This document shows positions 7,521-14,449 of a stretch of 58,895 nt of DNA, in pieces. The stretch spans positions 1 to 58,895 of the forward strand of contig NZ_AUDG01000024.1 of the NCBI RefSeq assembly GCF_000425345.1, in the 5' to 3' direction. Below the pieces are notes generated by a model. It was not told where the DNA came from. It saw only the letters and a list, made by a program, of their open reading frames with translations, and made no database searches. A program made the position numbers and the translations under genes. Numbering within the stretch: the first letter of the stretch is position 1; each line of letters opens with the position of its first letter. The DNA comes from Rheinheimera baltica DSM 14885 (GTDB lineage Bacteria > Pseudomonadota > Gammaproteobacteria > Enterobacterales > Alteromonadaceae).

Positions 7521-8693
7521 TTAAGTTTCAACCAGCTTGGGAGCCCGCATGTAATAATAGAAAAACGACATCAGGCAAGCCAAAACTGCCGATGAGCAGC
7601 CGACTAATGCAAATGAAGACATCCCGGAGCCATCAATTTTCCAAAAGAAGCCAGCCAGCAATGCGCCAAGTGAAGCTCCAACCCCCAAAGTCATCACGGT
7701 ATAGATGGTTTGCCTGGATGCAAGACTGGACTCTGTAGATTCTTCACACATCAGTTTTTGGCCTATTAAATGAGGAACAGCAAAAGACGCGGCATGTAAC
7801 ACCTGAGACAGAGTAATTATAGTTAGAGAGTCTTGATAAAAATCTAACATCAACCATCTGATCACAGTCAAGAAGGTACAGATTGAAAGCAGCAGATAGG
7901 GGTTAAATAAGTCAACCCATTTCCCCATCAGTCTGAATGCCAGTATTTCAACAAGTACAGAAAATACGATCAGCAAGCCAATTGTGGTGCCGCTATGGCC
8001 GAGGTTTGCCAAGTAAATTGGAAAATAACTGTAGTATGGAGCGTGTGTCACTTCGAAAAGAGTAAATATAGCAAAAAATATTATCCATTTTCGGCTGAGC
8101 AATTCTTTAATACTCGATTTATCAAAACTTTTGGTTTTGAAATTTGAATGATACTGATCTTTTGTAATCCATAAAGACAAACAAAGTAGAAAACTCATTA
8201 CAAACAAAGCCAAGGTGAAATAGTTCACATCAATATCGGTTAAAATAAAGCCCAAACTCAAAGAGACAACAATAAAGCCAAAGCTACCAACCATCCTGAT
8301 GTAGCCATACTTTTTCATATTCCCAGATAGTGGCATTAACACCATTGTCTCAATATTTGGCAGAAGAGCCATCCAAAAAAAGTTTATAAAAAAAAGAGAC
8401 AGAAAAACAACCCGTATACTATCTGAAAAAAACAATAAAGCGCTAAAAAGCAGCAAGCTGATACCTAGAATATTAGCCAAGTGATTCAGAGGCAGTTTGT
8501 GATACAACTTGCCGAATAAAAAAGGACCAAATATTCTTCCAGAAATACAGGCCCCAAGAACCACACCGACCATGCCTTCGTTAAATCCCAACCCCTTCAG
8601 GTAAAGGCCGGTAAACGGAACGAGAATACCAAATATACCGAAATACAGAAAAAATATATACGAACTTTGTCTTACATTATCATTTGCATTCAT
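7521..8693 (-). CDS. MFS transporter (HcaT/nucleoside-symporter-like), last gene of a four-gene operon
   Basis: 390 residues with about twelve hydrophobic segments in two halves, split by a charged loop near residues 180-200 (DQYHSNFKTKSFDKSS). The N-terminus (SYIFFLYFGIFGILVPFTGLYLKG) and the LGHSGTTIGLL-like start of the second half are characteristic of the MFS_1-like/LacY-related group that includes HcaT and nucleoside:H+ symporters. Substrate cannot be read from sequence. The ATG is three bases after the stop of the NTP pyrophosphatase gene, so it is co-translated with the three enzymes upstream and probably exports or imports their product or substrate. Visibly AT-rich compared with the core genes. 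Confidence 0.8.
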   Translation of the reverse strand: MNANDNVRQSSYIFFLYFGIFGILVPFTGLYLKGLGFNEGMVGVVLGACISGRIFGPFLFGKLYHKLPLNHLANILGISLLLFSALLFFSDSIRVVFLSLFFINFFWMALLPNIETMVLMPLSGNMKKYGYIRMVGSFGFIVVSLSLGFILTDIDVNYFTLALFVMSFLLCLSLWITKDQYHSNFKTKSFDKSSIKELLSRKWIIFFAIFTLFEVTHAPYYSYFPIYLANLGHSGTTIGLLIVFSVLVEILAFRLMGKWVDLFNPYLLLSICTFLTVIRWLMLDFYQDSLTIITLSQVLHAASFAVPHLIGQKLMCEESTESSLASRQTIYTVMTLGVGASLGALLAGFFWKIDGSGMSSFALVGCSSAVLACLMSFFYYYMRAPKLVET

Positions 8694-8696
8694 GAT

Positions 8697-9296
8697 TTAT
8701 CGCTTTATTTTTGACAATAACTTTTGTATAGCCATGGCTCTGTGATTAATTAATAGTTTCACATCATCGGCTAGTTCGGCGGAACTAACTTTATAGTTAT
8801 CGGGGTAAAATATTGGATCATAACCAAAACCATTCACGCCTTGAGCTGTTGTTTTCACAGTTCCCTCCCAAGTTGCTTCGCATACAATTGGAACAGGATC
8901 ATCATAGTTACGCAGATAAACTAATACGCATCTGTACAATGCCCGAGATGAATTTAACCCCATATCCAGTAACTGACTCACTAAATAATTCAGGTTGTTT
9001 GAGCAATTTGGGTTCGTCGGATGATATCTGGCAGAAAATATTCCGGGACAGTGATTAAGAGCTGTCACCTCAAAGCCTGAGTCATCTGCAAGTACCGGAA
9101 ACTCACTACACTTTGCAAATGCCTTTGCTTTTAATAACGCATTCTCCAGATAAGAAGTCCCTGTTTCGTCCACATCCGATGGGCTTAGTCGACTAGCGGG
9201 AACTATATTTATATCATTCCGACTTTTCAAAATTATCTTATTAAATTCAGAAACTTTGTTTAGGTTGTTTGTTGCCAACATTATATTCATGGTCAT
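8697..9296 (-). CDS. HAM1/RdgB-family nucleoside triphosphate pyrophosphatase
   Basis: 199 residues. Family landmarks are in order: ATNNLNKVSEF (substrate loop, residues 7-17), SYLENALLKAKAF, LADDSGFEV with the metal-binding DDSG near residue 70, then GVNGFGYDPIFYP and SSAELADDVKLLINHRAMA. This family hydrolyses non-canonical purine NTPs (ITP, XTP, dITP) to NMP and pyrophosphate. Chromosomal RdgB normally sits in the yggS/hemW neighbourhood; this copy is in a tight operon with a DUF455 protein, a HAD phosphatase and a transporter, so a dedicated role on a modified nucleotide is more likely than house cleaning. The start overlaps the upstream stop by ATGA. Confidence 0.88.
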   Translation of the reverse strand: MTMNIMLATNNLNKVSEFNKIILKSRNDINIVPASRLSPSDVDETGTSYLENALLKAKAFAKCSEFPVLADDSGFEVTALNHCPGIFSARYHPTNPNCSNNLNYLVSQLLDMGLNSSRALYRCVLVYLRNYDDPVPIVCEATWEGTVKTTAQGVNGFGYDPIFYPDNYKVSSAELADDVKLLINHRAMAIQKLLSKIKR

Positions 9297-10441
9297 CTGA
9301 CTATAACTCCATATTCTTCTTGCCTTTTACGAAATGCATTTATTTCCTCTATGGAGAAGCCTGAAAACCTGCACATCATTTCATTAAGTTTAAATTTGAG
9401 GGGGCCTTCGTCAGTCTCATTGAAACGCTTTCGTTTACTTAGCGCTTTTTCTTTAACGAGGTTAAGGTCGGGAGTAAGCCTTCTTATCCATTTATTTCCA
9501 AGGGAGACATGGTCTATTTCGTCCAATAGAATTGAAGAGTATATTTCCCGAATGACCGCTTCGTTGCTTTTATCCTTCACAGTAAACATAGCGGCATCAA
9601 TACCTATCCATTCACCTAATTTTTGGTGTATGTACAGCCGTGTAGCCAGATCCTCATCGCGAGACATCATCCAGAATCTCAGATGAAAACTCAGCTCCTC
9701 GATCTTTCCGCCCCTGGTTTCAAACTCAGCTCTAAGTATTTCTGCATGTCTTCGCTCCTCATCAATTTGAATACAGATTTCCAACAGTAATGTCGTGTTT
9801 TTTACATCAAAAATAAATTCATTCAAAATTGACGCGCAACACTCTATGGTAGGAATTTCTAGATTTATGAAGTTCGACCCTAGGGTGATAGTTTGTGCAG
9901 GCAGATTTAATTTATTCTGATTAGATGGAAACTCCCTGCTTGGAGTCTCTGGGCTTGTTTGCTTTAAGAACAACACGTCTGCCGTATTCACACCAAATTC
10001 CGGAGTTATCTGTTCTGAGGTTGCATAGTCCATCAACTCATTAAGTTTTAACAGACTACTATCAACTGACCACTTTATTCTTTCATAAACAAGATCATTA
10101 CATTCTTTCGATATTTTCTCTAAACAGTATTTAAACTCCAGCACAGGGCTGAACAATAAATTTCTGCTTTCAACATATTCTCTACACGTATTTTCAGCTG
10201 ACTGAACGTCAAGACCTGGAGGAGAGAATTCATTTTCAATCTCGTTTAGTTTATCTCCGCTAATTTTCAAATCATGTAAGGGTCTTATTGCATAAGAAAG
10301 TAGTGAAAGAGATTTTGCAATCTGACATTTATTGCGATACGAAGATGTAACAGGGATGAAGCTTGCGAACACTCTTACAAGAGCGATCATACTTTCCAAA
10401 CACAACTCGCTTTGTTTCAACAGGCTTTGAAATTTATCCAT
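9293..10441 (-). CDS. Ferritin-like diiron protein with DUF455-type domain
   Basis: 382 residues from an ATG that shares one base with the HAD stop (a GTG sits one codon earlier). The second half (about 190-330) matches the DUF455 ferritin-like four-helix bundle, with candidate metal ligands Glu in IPTIECCASIL, Glu and His in DEERRHAEIL, Glu in LGEWIGID and Glu and His in LDEIDHVSLGNKW. The set E, ExxH, E, ExxH is what a carboxylate-bridged diiron site needs. The first 180 residues are helical and unfamiliar (DLKISGDKLNEIENEF). Members of this fold hydroxylate, oxidise or rearrange small molecules or tRNA bases (MiaE is a relative), but the reaction here is unknown. Placed between a phosphatase and an NTP pyrophosphatase. 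Confidence 0.72.
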   Translation of the reverse strand: MDKFQSLLKQSELCLESMIALVRVFASFIPVTSSYRNKCQIAKSLSLLSYAIRPLHDLKISGDKLNEIENEFSPPGLDVQSAENTCREYVESRNLLFSPVLEFKYCLEKISKECNDLVYERIKWSVDSSLLKLNELMDYATSEQITPEFGVNTADVLFLKQTSPETPSREFPSNQNKLNLPAQTITLGSNFINLEIPTIECCASILNEFIFDVKNTTLLLEICIQIDEERRHAEILRAEFETRGGKIEELSFHLRFWMMSRDEDLATRLYIHQKLGEWIGIDAAMFTVKDKSNEAVIREIYSSILLDEIDHVSLGNKWIRRLTPDLNLVKEKALSKRKRFNETDEGPLKFKLNEMMCRFSGFSIEEINAFRKRQEEYGVIVR

Positions 10442-11190
10442 CACATCACTTCCAGTATTCTTGAAGAAACTTCATGTGGAAGCAGATATGTCGCATTAGC
10501 CGAAGTCATTTCATTTCCAACAACATTGGCGTTTCTGGCATTCGCAAGTATCAAAGCATCATTTTTATCGTTACCAAAACAAATGTAACTTCTCTCTTTT
10601 ATTCCAAGCTGTTGAAGTGCGTTGAATTTATTGACTTCATCAGGAACTAAGTCAAAAATATTGTCTTTTTTATGATAGTTGATATTGCATTTTATACCGG
10701 TTTCAGTGATGAATTTTACAATACCCTCTTGATGATTTTTATCAAGAATAAGAAATTTAGTTAACTTCTCGGCAAGGACTTCTTCATAACTCACAGGAGA
10801 ACGACTTAGCTTCCTGATATAACAATGAAACTCGTGATGCACTTCTGATATGGAATAATTTTCCAAACCATCTATGACGTAAGGAATATTATTTCTATTC
10901 AAAAAATTGAACAATGAATGCGAAGCTTCATCATCAAAATGAATATGGCTAAGAATTTTACCTTTCTTCGACGTCACTGCGCCGTTGCAGGCAATAATAG
11001 TTTCATCATGAAGGTAAGCAGGCAATAGTGGTAAAGCATCTCTTGCGGGTCTTGCTGTCGCAAAAATTATGTCGAAACCTTCAGCTTTTTTTCTCTGAAT
11101 CGCTAAACCTATGCTTTCCTCTACAGGCGCCCCATTAAAAGCAATAGTTCCGTCAAGATCGAAGACGATCGTTTTTTGCCATTCCGTCAT
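10441..11190 (-). CDS. HAD-superfamily Cof-type phosphatase, first gene of the operon
   Basis: 249 residues from the ATG at 11190, which has AGGG five bases upstream; the frame is open further, but a longer start would lie upstream of the predicted promoter. HAD motifs are complete: I, FDLDGT; II, FATAR; III, the Lys in NKFNALQ; IV, GNDKNDAL. The large insert between II and III (IIACNGAVTSKKG through ITETGIKCNINYH) is a type IIB cap, as in Cof/YidA phosphatases that act on sugar phosphates, nucleotides and PLP. Probable role: dephosphorylating an intermediate made by the two downstream enzymes. Compact AT-rich operon, stop overlapping the next start. Confidence 0.82.
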   Translation of the reverse strand: MTEWQKTIVFDLDGTIAFNGAPVEESIGLAIQRKKAEGFDIIFATARPARDALPLLPAYLHDETIIACNGAVTSKKGKILSHIHFDDEASHSLFNFLNRNNIPYVIDGLENYSISEVHHEFHCYIRKLSRSPVSYEEVLAEKLTKFLILDKNHQEGIVKFITETGIKCNINYHKKDNIFDLVPDEVNKFNALQQLGIKERSYICFGNDKNDALILANARNANVVGNEMTSANATYLLPHEVSSRILEVM

Positions 11191-11225
11191 TTTCCCTAAC
11201 ACTCCGTTTGCAAAAATTCCGCTAA

Positions 11226-11253
11226 AGTATAAAGAAAAAAATAAGACTGTAAA
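11226..11253 (-). promoter_or_regulatory. Sigma-70 type promoter of the HAD-DUF455-HAM1-MFS operon
   Basis: On the minus strand TTTACA (11253-11248) is followed after 16 bases by TATACT (11231-11226). Transcription would begin about 30 bases before the ATG at 11190, leaving a short leader with the AGGG ribosome site. This supports the shorter HAD start. Confidence 0.65.
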
Positions 11254-11449
11254 CACTATGCTTACATTACACTTGTTTGACTGCAGGGCAGGATCATACT
11301 TTTTAGGGAACTTTTGTGATACGTGATGATCAGATCACAAATTTCCTTTTTTGGCACTTGAGTATGAGCTTTATCGACCACCTGGACTGATCTGATCCAG
11401 TAGTACTGGACACCGCGCTAAGTGAGTAAAATCACATAACGAGGTGCCT

Positions 11450-11734
11450 ATGACAATCAAAAAGAACCGCAAGACCTATACCGCAGAATTCAAAGCAGAA
11501 GCCCTAAAGCTAGCTGAACGTGTCGGTGTGGCCGAAGCCGCCCGGCAGCTGAAGCTTTACGAAACTCAGATTTACAACTGGCGCAATGCTGTAGAGAAAA
11601 AATCCACAACCAGCCAGCGCGAAGCTGAACTGGCCGCTGAGGTCGCGAAGTTACGACGCCAACTGGCAGATCAGGCTGAGGACTTAGCCATTCTAAAAAA
11701 GGCCGCAACCTACTTCGCCAAGAATCAAAAGTAG
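11450..11734 (+). CDS. IS3-family OrfA (helix-turn-helix, leucine zipper)
   Basis: 94 residues from the ATG at 11450, preceded by AGGTG. Residues 5-50 are the transposase_8 helix-turn-helix (YTAEFKAEALKLAERVGVAEAARQL then QIYNWR), which binds the terminal repeats. Residues 58-90 form a heptad-rich segment (AELAAEVAKLRRQLADQAEDLAILKKA) for dimerisation. The codons CTA AAA AAG at 11693-11701 contain the heptamer A-AAA-AAG, the standard -1 slippage site of this family; slippage leads straight into the orfB frame and makes the OrfAB transposase. OrfA alone acts as a regulator of transposition. Confidence 0.92.
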   Translation: MTIKKNRKTYTAEFKAEALKLAERVGVAEAARQLKLYETQIYNWRNAVEKKSTTSQREAELAAEVAKLRRQLADQAEDLAILKKAATYFAKNQK

Positions 11735-11748
11735 CAACTTTTGAATTT

Positions 11749-12600
11749 ATGCTGGAACACCAACACCGGTTCCGTCTGCAGCGCATGGCGGCCGTGTTTG
11801 GTGTGTCGCGAAGTGGGTATTATCAGTGGCGTCGGACAGGTCAGGAGCCTAGCGAGAAAGCACAACGACGGGCAGCGCTGGATCAGAAAATCAGCGAGGC
11901 TTTTACGCAAGGCAAACAGCGAGACGGTGCCCGCCGTATTCAGGTTGGGCTTGCTGAAAATGGCGATAAAGTTGATTTGAAAACGATATTTAACAGCATG
12001 AAAAGAAAGGGATTAAAGGCCAAAGCAGCGCGGAAGTTCAAGGTAACCACAGATAGTAATCACCAGCTGCCAGTGGCGCCAAATCTGCTGGAACAGGACT
12101 TCAGCAGCGATGCGCCAAACCAGAAATGGGTGGGAGATATCACGTATTTGCTGACCAACGAAGGCTGGCTTTATCTGGCGGTGATCATTGATTTGTACTC
12201 GCGCGCGGTGATTGGCTGGTCAATGAATGCAAGGATGACAGCGGAGCTTACGTGCGATGCATTAAAGATGGCACTGTTTCGGCGTGGCTTCCCAAATGGC
12301 GTTATTGTGCACAGCGACCGGAGCAGCCAGTATTGCTCAATGGCATACCGGGATCTGATTGCAAAACATCAGCTTACGCAAAGCATGAGTCGAAAAGGCA
12401 ACTGTTGGGATAACGCGGTAGCGGAAAGCTTCTTCCATACGCTGAAGGTCGAATTGCTCAAAGATGAACCGTTAACGGACCGGACCACGCTGAAACAACA
12501 GGTATTTGAATATATTGAAGTTGATTACAACAAAACTAGACGGCATAGTGCTATCGGCTATCTCAGCCAAGAAAACTATGAACCAAAGAAAATAGCTTAG
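11749..12600 (+). CDS. IS3-family OrfB, DDE transposase catalytic part
   Basis: 283 residues from the first internal ATG; in practice it is translated as the C-terminal part of OrfAB after -1 slippage at 11695-11701, since the orfB frame is open back to there (GRNLLRQESKVATFEF precedes the Met). The HTH_21-like region SRSGYYQWRR is followed by the integrase core: Asp in VGDITYLL, Asp in VHSDRSSQY, and Glu in CWDNAVAESFF, so the DDE triad is complete. The usual HSDRGSQY has Ser for Gly here. No frameshift or stop is seen, so the element may still be active. Confidence 0.92.
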   Translation: MLEHQHRFRLQRMAAVFGVSRSGYYQWRRTGQEPSEKAQRRAALDQKISEAFTQGKQRDGARRIQVGLAENGDKVDLKTIFNSMKRKGLKAKAARKFKVTTDSNHQLPVAPNLLEQDFSSDAPNQKWVGDITYLLTNEGWLYLAVIIDLYSRAVIGWSMNARMTAELTCDALKMALFRRGFPNGVIVHSDRSSQYCSMAYRDLIAKHQLTQSMSRKGNCWDNAVAESFFHTLKVELLKDEPLTDRTTLKQQVFEYIEVDYNKTRRHSAIGYLSQENYEPKKIA

Positions 12601-12635
12601 TGGCGTGTCCAGTGTTGGCGGATCAGATCAACCTC

Positions 12636-12769
12636 GGCTCTCGAAAATTTCGAGACATTCGAGCATTGCCAGGTCGTAAAAAAAACGTGCATTATCCATT
12701 TCTCGTTTCTACTGATTACCAGAACTCAGACTATTAAGATGTGGCCAGAATGAGTTCACCACTACAACC
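12636..12769 (+). repeat. 133-bp hairpin-rich repeat, copy B
   Basis: Same orientation and overall sequence as 6914-7046. The first hairpin is conserved as a perfect stem with compensating length (TCTCGAAA-A-TTTCGAGA); the second is degraded, keeping only GCATTGCCAG. Shared blocks include ACGTGC, TTATCCATTTC and GATGTGGCCA. It starts five bases after the right end of the IS3 element. Confidence 0.7.
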
Positions 12770-13079
12770 TGAAGTGGCACATTGAATTTGGGCACCTATT
12801 TAGAGATAACTCGAAGGGCTCACGAAAAAACGAATGTCTGCAAATAAGGCAAAGCAGAGATTCGTTTATTCGAGACCGTCTGATCTGAAAAGCTACAACT
12901 CGCTCATAACTGACTGTCAGGGATGATTACCGCAGGACTTCAATTGAGCCAGTACTGTATGGACATAACTAACCCAAATTACGTAGAAAAACTTTTTCCC
13001 TATGGACAACCTTTATGGAGATAAGTTGAAGTGTGGCCTAGTAATGTAATATGTCCATAGCTGATTATCTTTCCTTTAT
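12770..13079. other. Non-coding stretch up to the umuC break point
   Basis: No gene is seen. Structures present are an imperfect 12-bp inverted repeat at 12830-12865 (ACGAATGTCTGC against GCAGAGATTCGT) and the TATGGACA elements listed separately. The sequence changes abruptly into umuC homology at ATCGACGAG (13080), so this stretch is foreign sequence joined to the native gene. Confidence 0.5.
12958..13059. repeat. TATGGACA repeats flanking 100 bp next to the umuC junction
   Basis: TATGGACATA at 12958-12967 is inverted exactly as TATGTCCATA at 13050-13059; a third TATGGACA in direct orientation lies at 13001-13008. The outer pair ends 20 bases before umuC homology begins. They could be integrase arm sites, a regulator's operators or the ends of a small decayed element; sequence alone does not decide. 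Confidence 0.45.
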
Positions 13080-14048
13080 ATCGACGAGGCGTTTTTAGAC
13101 TTAACCGGCATAAACTACAGCCTGAGTCTAACCGAGTTTGGCCTGCAAGTGCGCCGGATTGTGCACAAACACACAGGGATTAACGTCTGCGTAGGTATAG
13201 CACCGACGAAAACCCTGGCCAAGCTGGCAAACCATGCGGCAAAAACCTGGCATAAAACCGGCGGCGTGGTCGATTTAACCTGCACTGAGCGCCAGCGAAA
13301 GTTACTGGCGCTGTTGCCTGTAGGTGAAGTATGGGGTATTGGTGGTAAGTTAACCAAGCGCTTACAACAGCTAGGTATTGATACCGCCCTGCAACTGGCC
13401 GATGCCGAGCCAGAATTTATTCGCCAACATTTTTCGGTGGTGGTAGAGCGCACAGTGCGTGAGCTAAGAGGTGAAAGTTGCCTTGCACTGGAACAACTGG
13501 CCCCTACCAAGAAACAAATTATCAGTAGCCGCGCCTTTGGTGATCGCATCACCGATAAACAGCAGATGCAAGAGGCAATAAGTGAATATGTTAGCCGTGC
13601 GTGCAAGAAACTGCGACAAGAGCAACAGCACGCCCAGCATCTCACAGTGTTTTTGCGCACCAGCCCGTTTAGCGATACAGACGCGCCTTACAGTGCCAGC
13701 AAAAGTATTGCGCTGGATACGCCAAGTAGCGACACGCGGGTATTTTTAGCAAAAGCCATGCAGCTACTAGAGGCATTGTGGGTTAACGGTTACCGCTATG
13801 CCAAAGCTGGCGTGATGCTGGCCGACTTTTACGACCCAGGCGTATACCAGCCGAGCCTGTTTGATACCCCGCCAGTGCAAAAAGACACTGACAAAAAGTT
13901 GATGCAACTGATGGACACGCTTAACAGCAAGCACAGCAAAACCCTGTGGTTTGCCAGTCAGGGCACCAAGCAGGAATGGAGCATGAAACGCGAGTTGTTG
14001 TCACCGGCTTATACTACCGACTGGCAACAGCTGCCAGTGGTAAAGTAA
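13080..14048 (+). pseudogene. umuC: umuC lacking its first ~102 codons
   Basis: The frame is umuC-like from IDEAFLDLTG at 13080 to the TAA at 14046-14048 (322 residues) with no internal stop. It corresponds to residue 103 onward of the intact 425-residue copy, so it lacks the first palm carboxylate, the fingers and the start codon and cannot make an active polymerase. It keeps VCVGIAPTKTLAKLA, VWGIGGKLTKRL and the C-terminal WSMKRELLSPAYTT. Sequence is clearly diverged from 5564-6841, so it is a separate lineage, most simply the native gene whose 5' part was replaced when the accessory region arrived. No promoter or LexA box is seen before it. Confidence 0.9.
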
Positions 14049-14050
14049 AA

Positions 14051-14389
14051 TTAAACCTGTGCTGCTCTACCCTGCCAGCCGCGCCACGCGCATAAAGCAA
14101 AAATACCTGTAGCCAAGATTAACATTGGCCATTCAGCATGTGTCGCGTGCGTTGCCATAGCGCCAAGCATTAACACAGCAAGGCCGCTGGCGGCCAACAT
14201 GGATAGACGGGGTATGACTACAGCGATAGCCCCTAATACTTCCAGTACGCCGGTAAAATACATAAACTCTGGTGAATAACCCCAACGGCTAAATGCTTCA
14301 ACCTCAAATGGCAATGCGGCAAGTTTGGCAACACCCGATGCAGCAAAGATCACTCCAAGAAGATAAGTAAGCCATTTCATATTTAACAA
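14051..14389 (-). CDS. DoxX-family membrane protein
   Basis: 112 residues with four hydrophobic segments: TYLLGVIFAASGVAKLA, FMYFTGVLEVLGAIAVVIP, MLAASGLAVLMLGAMATH and LILATGIFALCAWRGW. The GVAKL motif in the first helix and the GVLEVLGAIAVVIP second helix are typical of the DoxX/DoxD-like family, small four-helix inner-membrane proteins linked in some bacteria to quinone or thiol redox chemistry. Function is not established for most members. Convergent with the umuC remnant, two bases apart; probably a single-gene transcript. Confidence 0.75.
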   Translation of the reverse strand: MLNMKWLTYLLGVIFAASGVAKLAALPFEVEAFSRWGYSPEFMYFTGVLEVLGAIAVVIPRLSMLAASGLAVLMLGAMATHATHAEWPMLILATGIFALCAWRGWQGRAAQV

Positions 14390-14449
14390 AACCTCCGTTA
14401 ATTAACGCTCATTCGTAATACCAACCAGACCCTGTTAAAGCAAAATTTA

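Larger units (their letters stand above)
11388..12630 (+). mobile_element. Intact IS3-family insertion sequence (1,243 bp)
   Basis: The ends are imperfect inverted repeats of about 34 bases beginning TGATCTGATCC on the left and closing GGATCAGATCA on the right; both inner parts share ACTGGACAC. Between them lie overlapping orfA and orfB with a slippery heptamer. Length and gene plan fit the IS3 family. No target-site duplication is evident: the left flank ends GGAC and the right begins ACCT. The right end abuts repeat copy B, so insertion or recombination at that site may have shaped the island. Confidence 0.9.

Noticed and set aside
7341-7595. Plus-strand frame of 84 codons after the solute-binding remnant
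   Set aside because: It runs into the end of the MFS gene on the other strand and has no recognisable motif or ribosome site.
6914-12769. CRISPR-like or satellite array from the repeated hairpins
   Set aside because: There are only two copies, 5.7 kb apart, with unrelated content between; no regular spacers exist.
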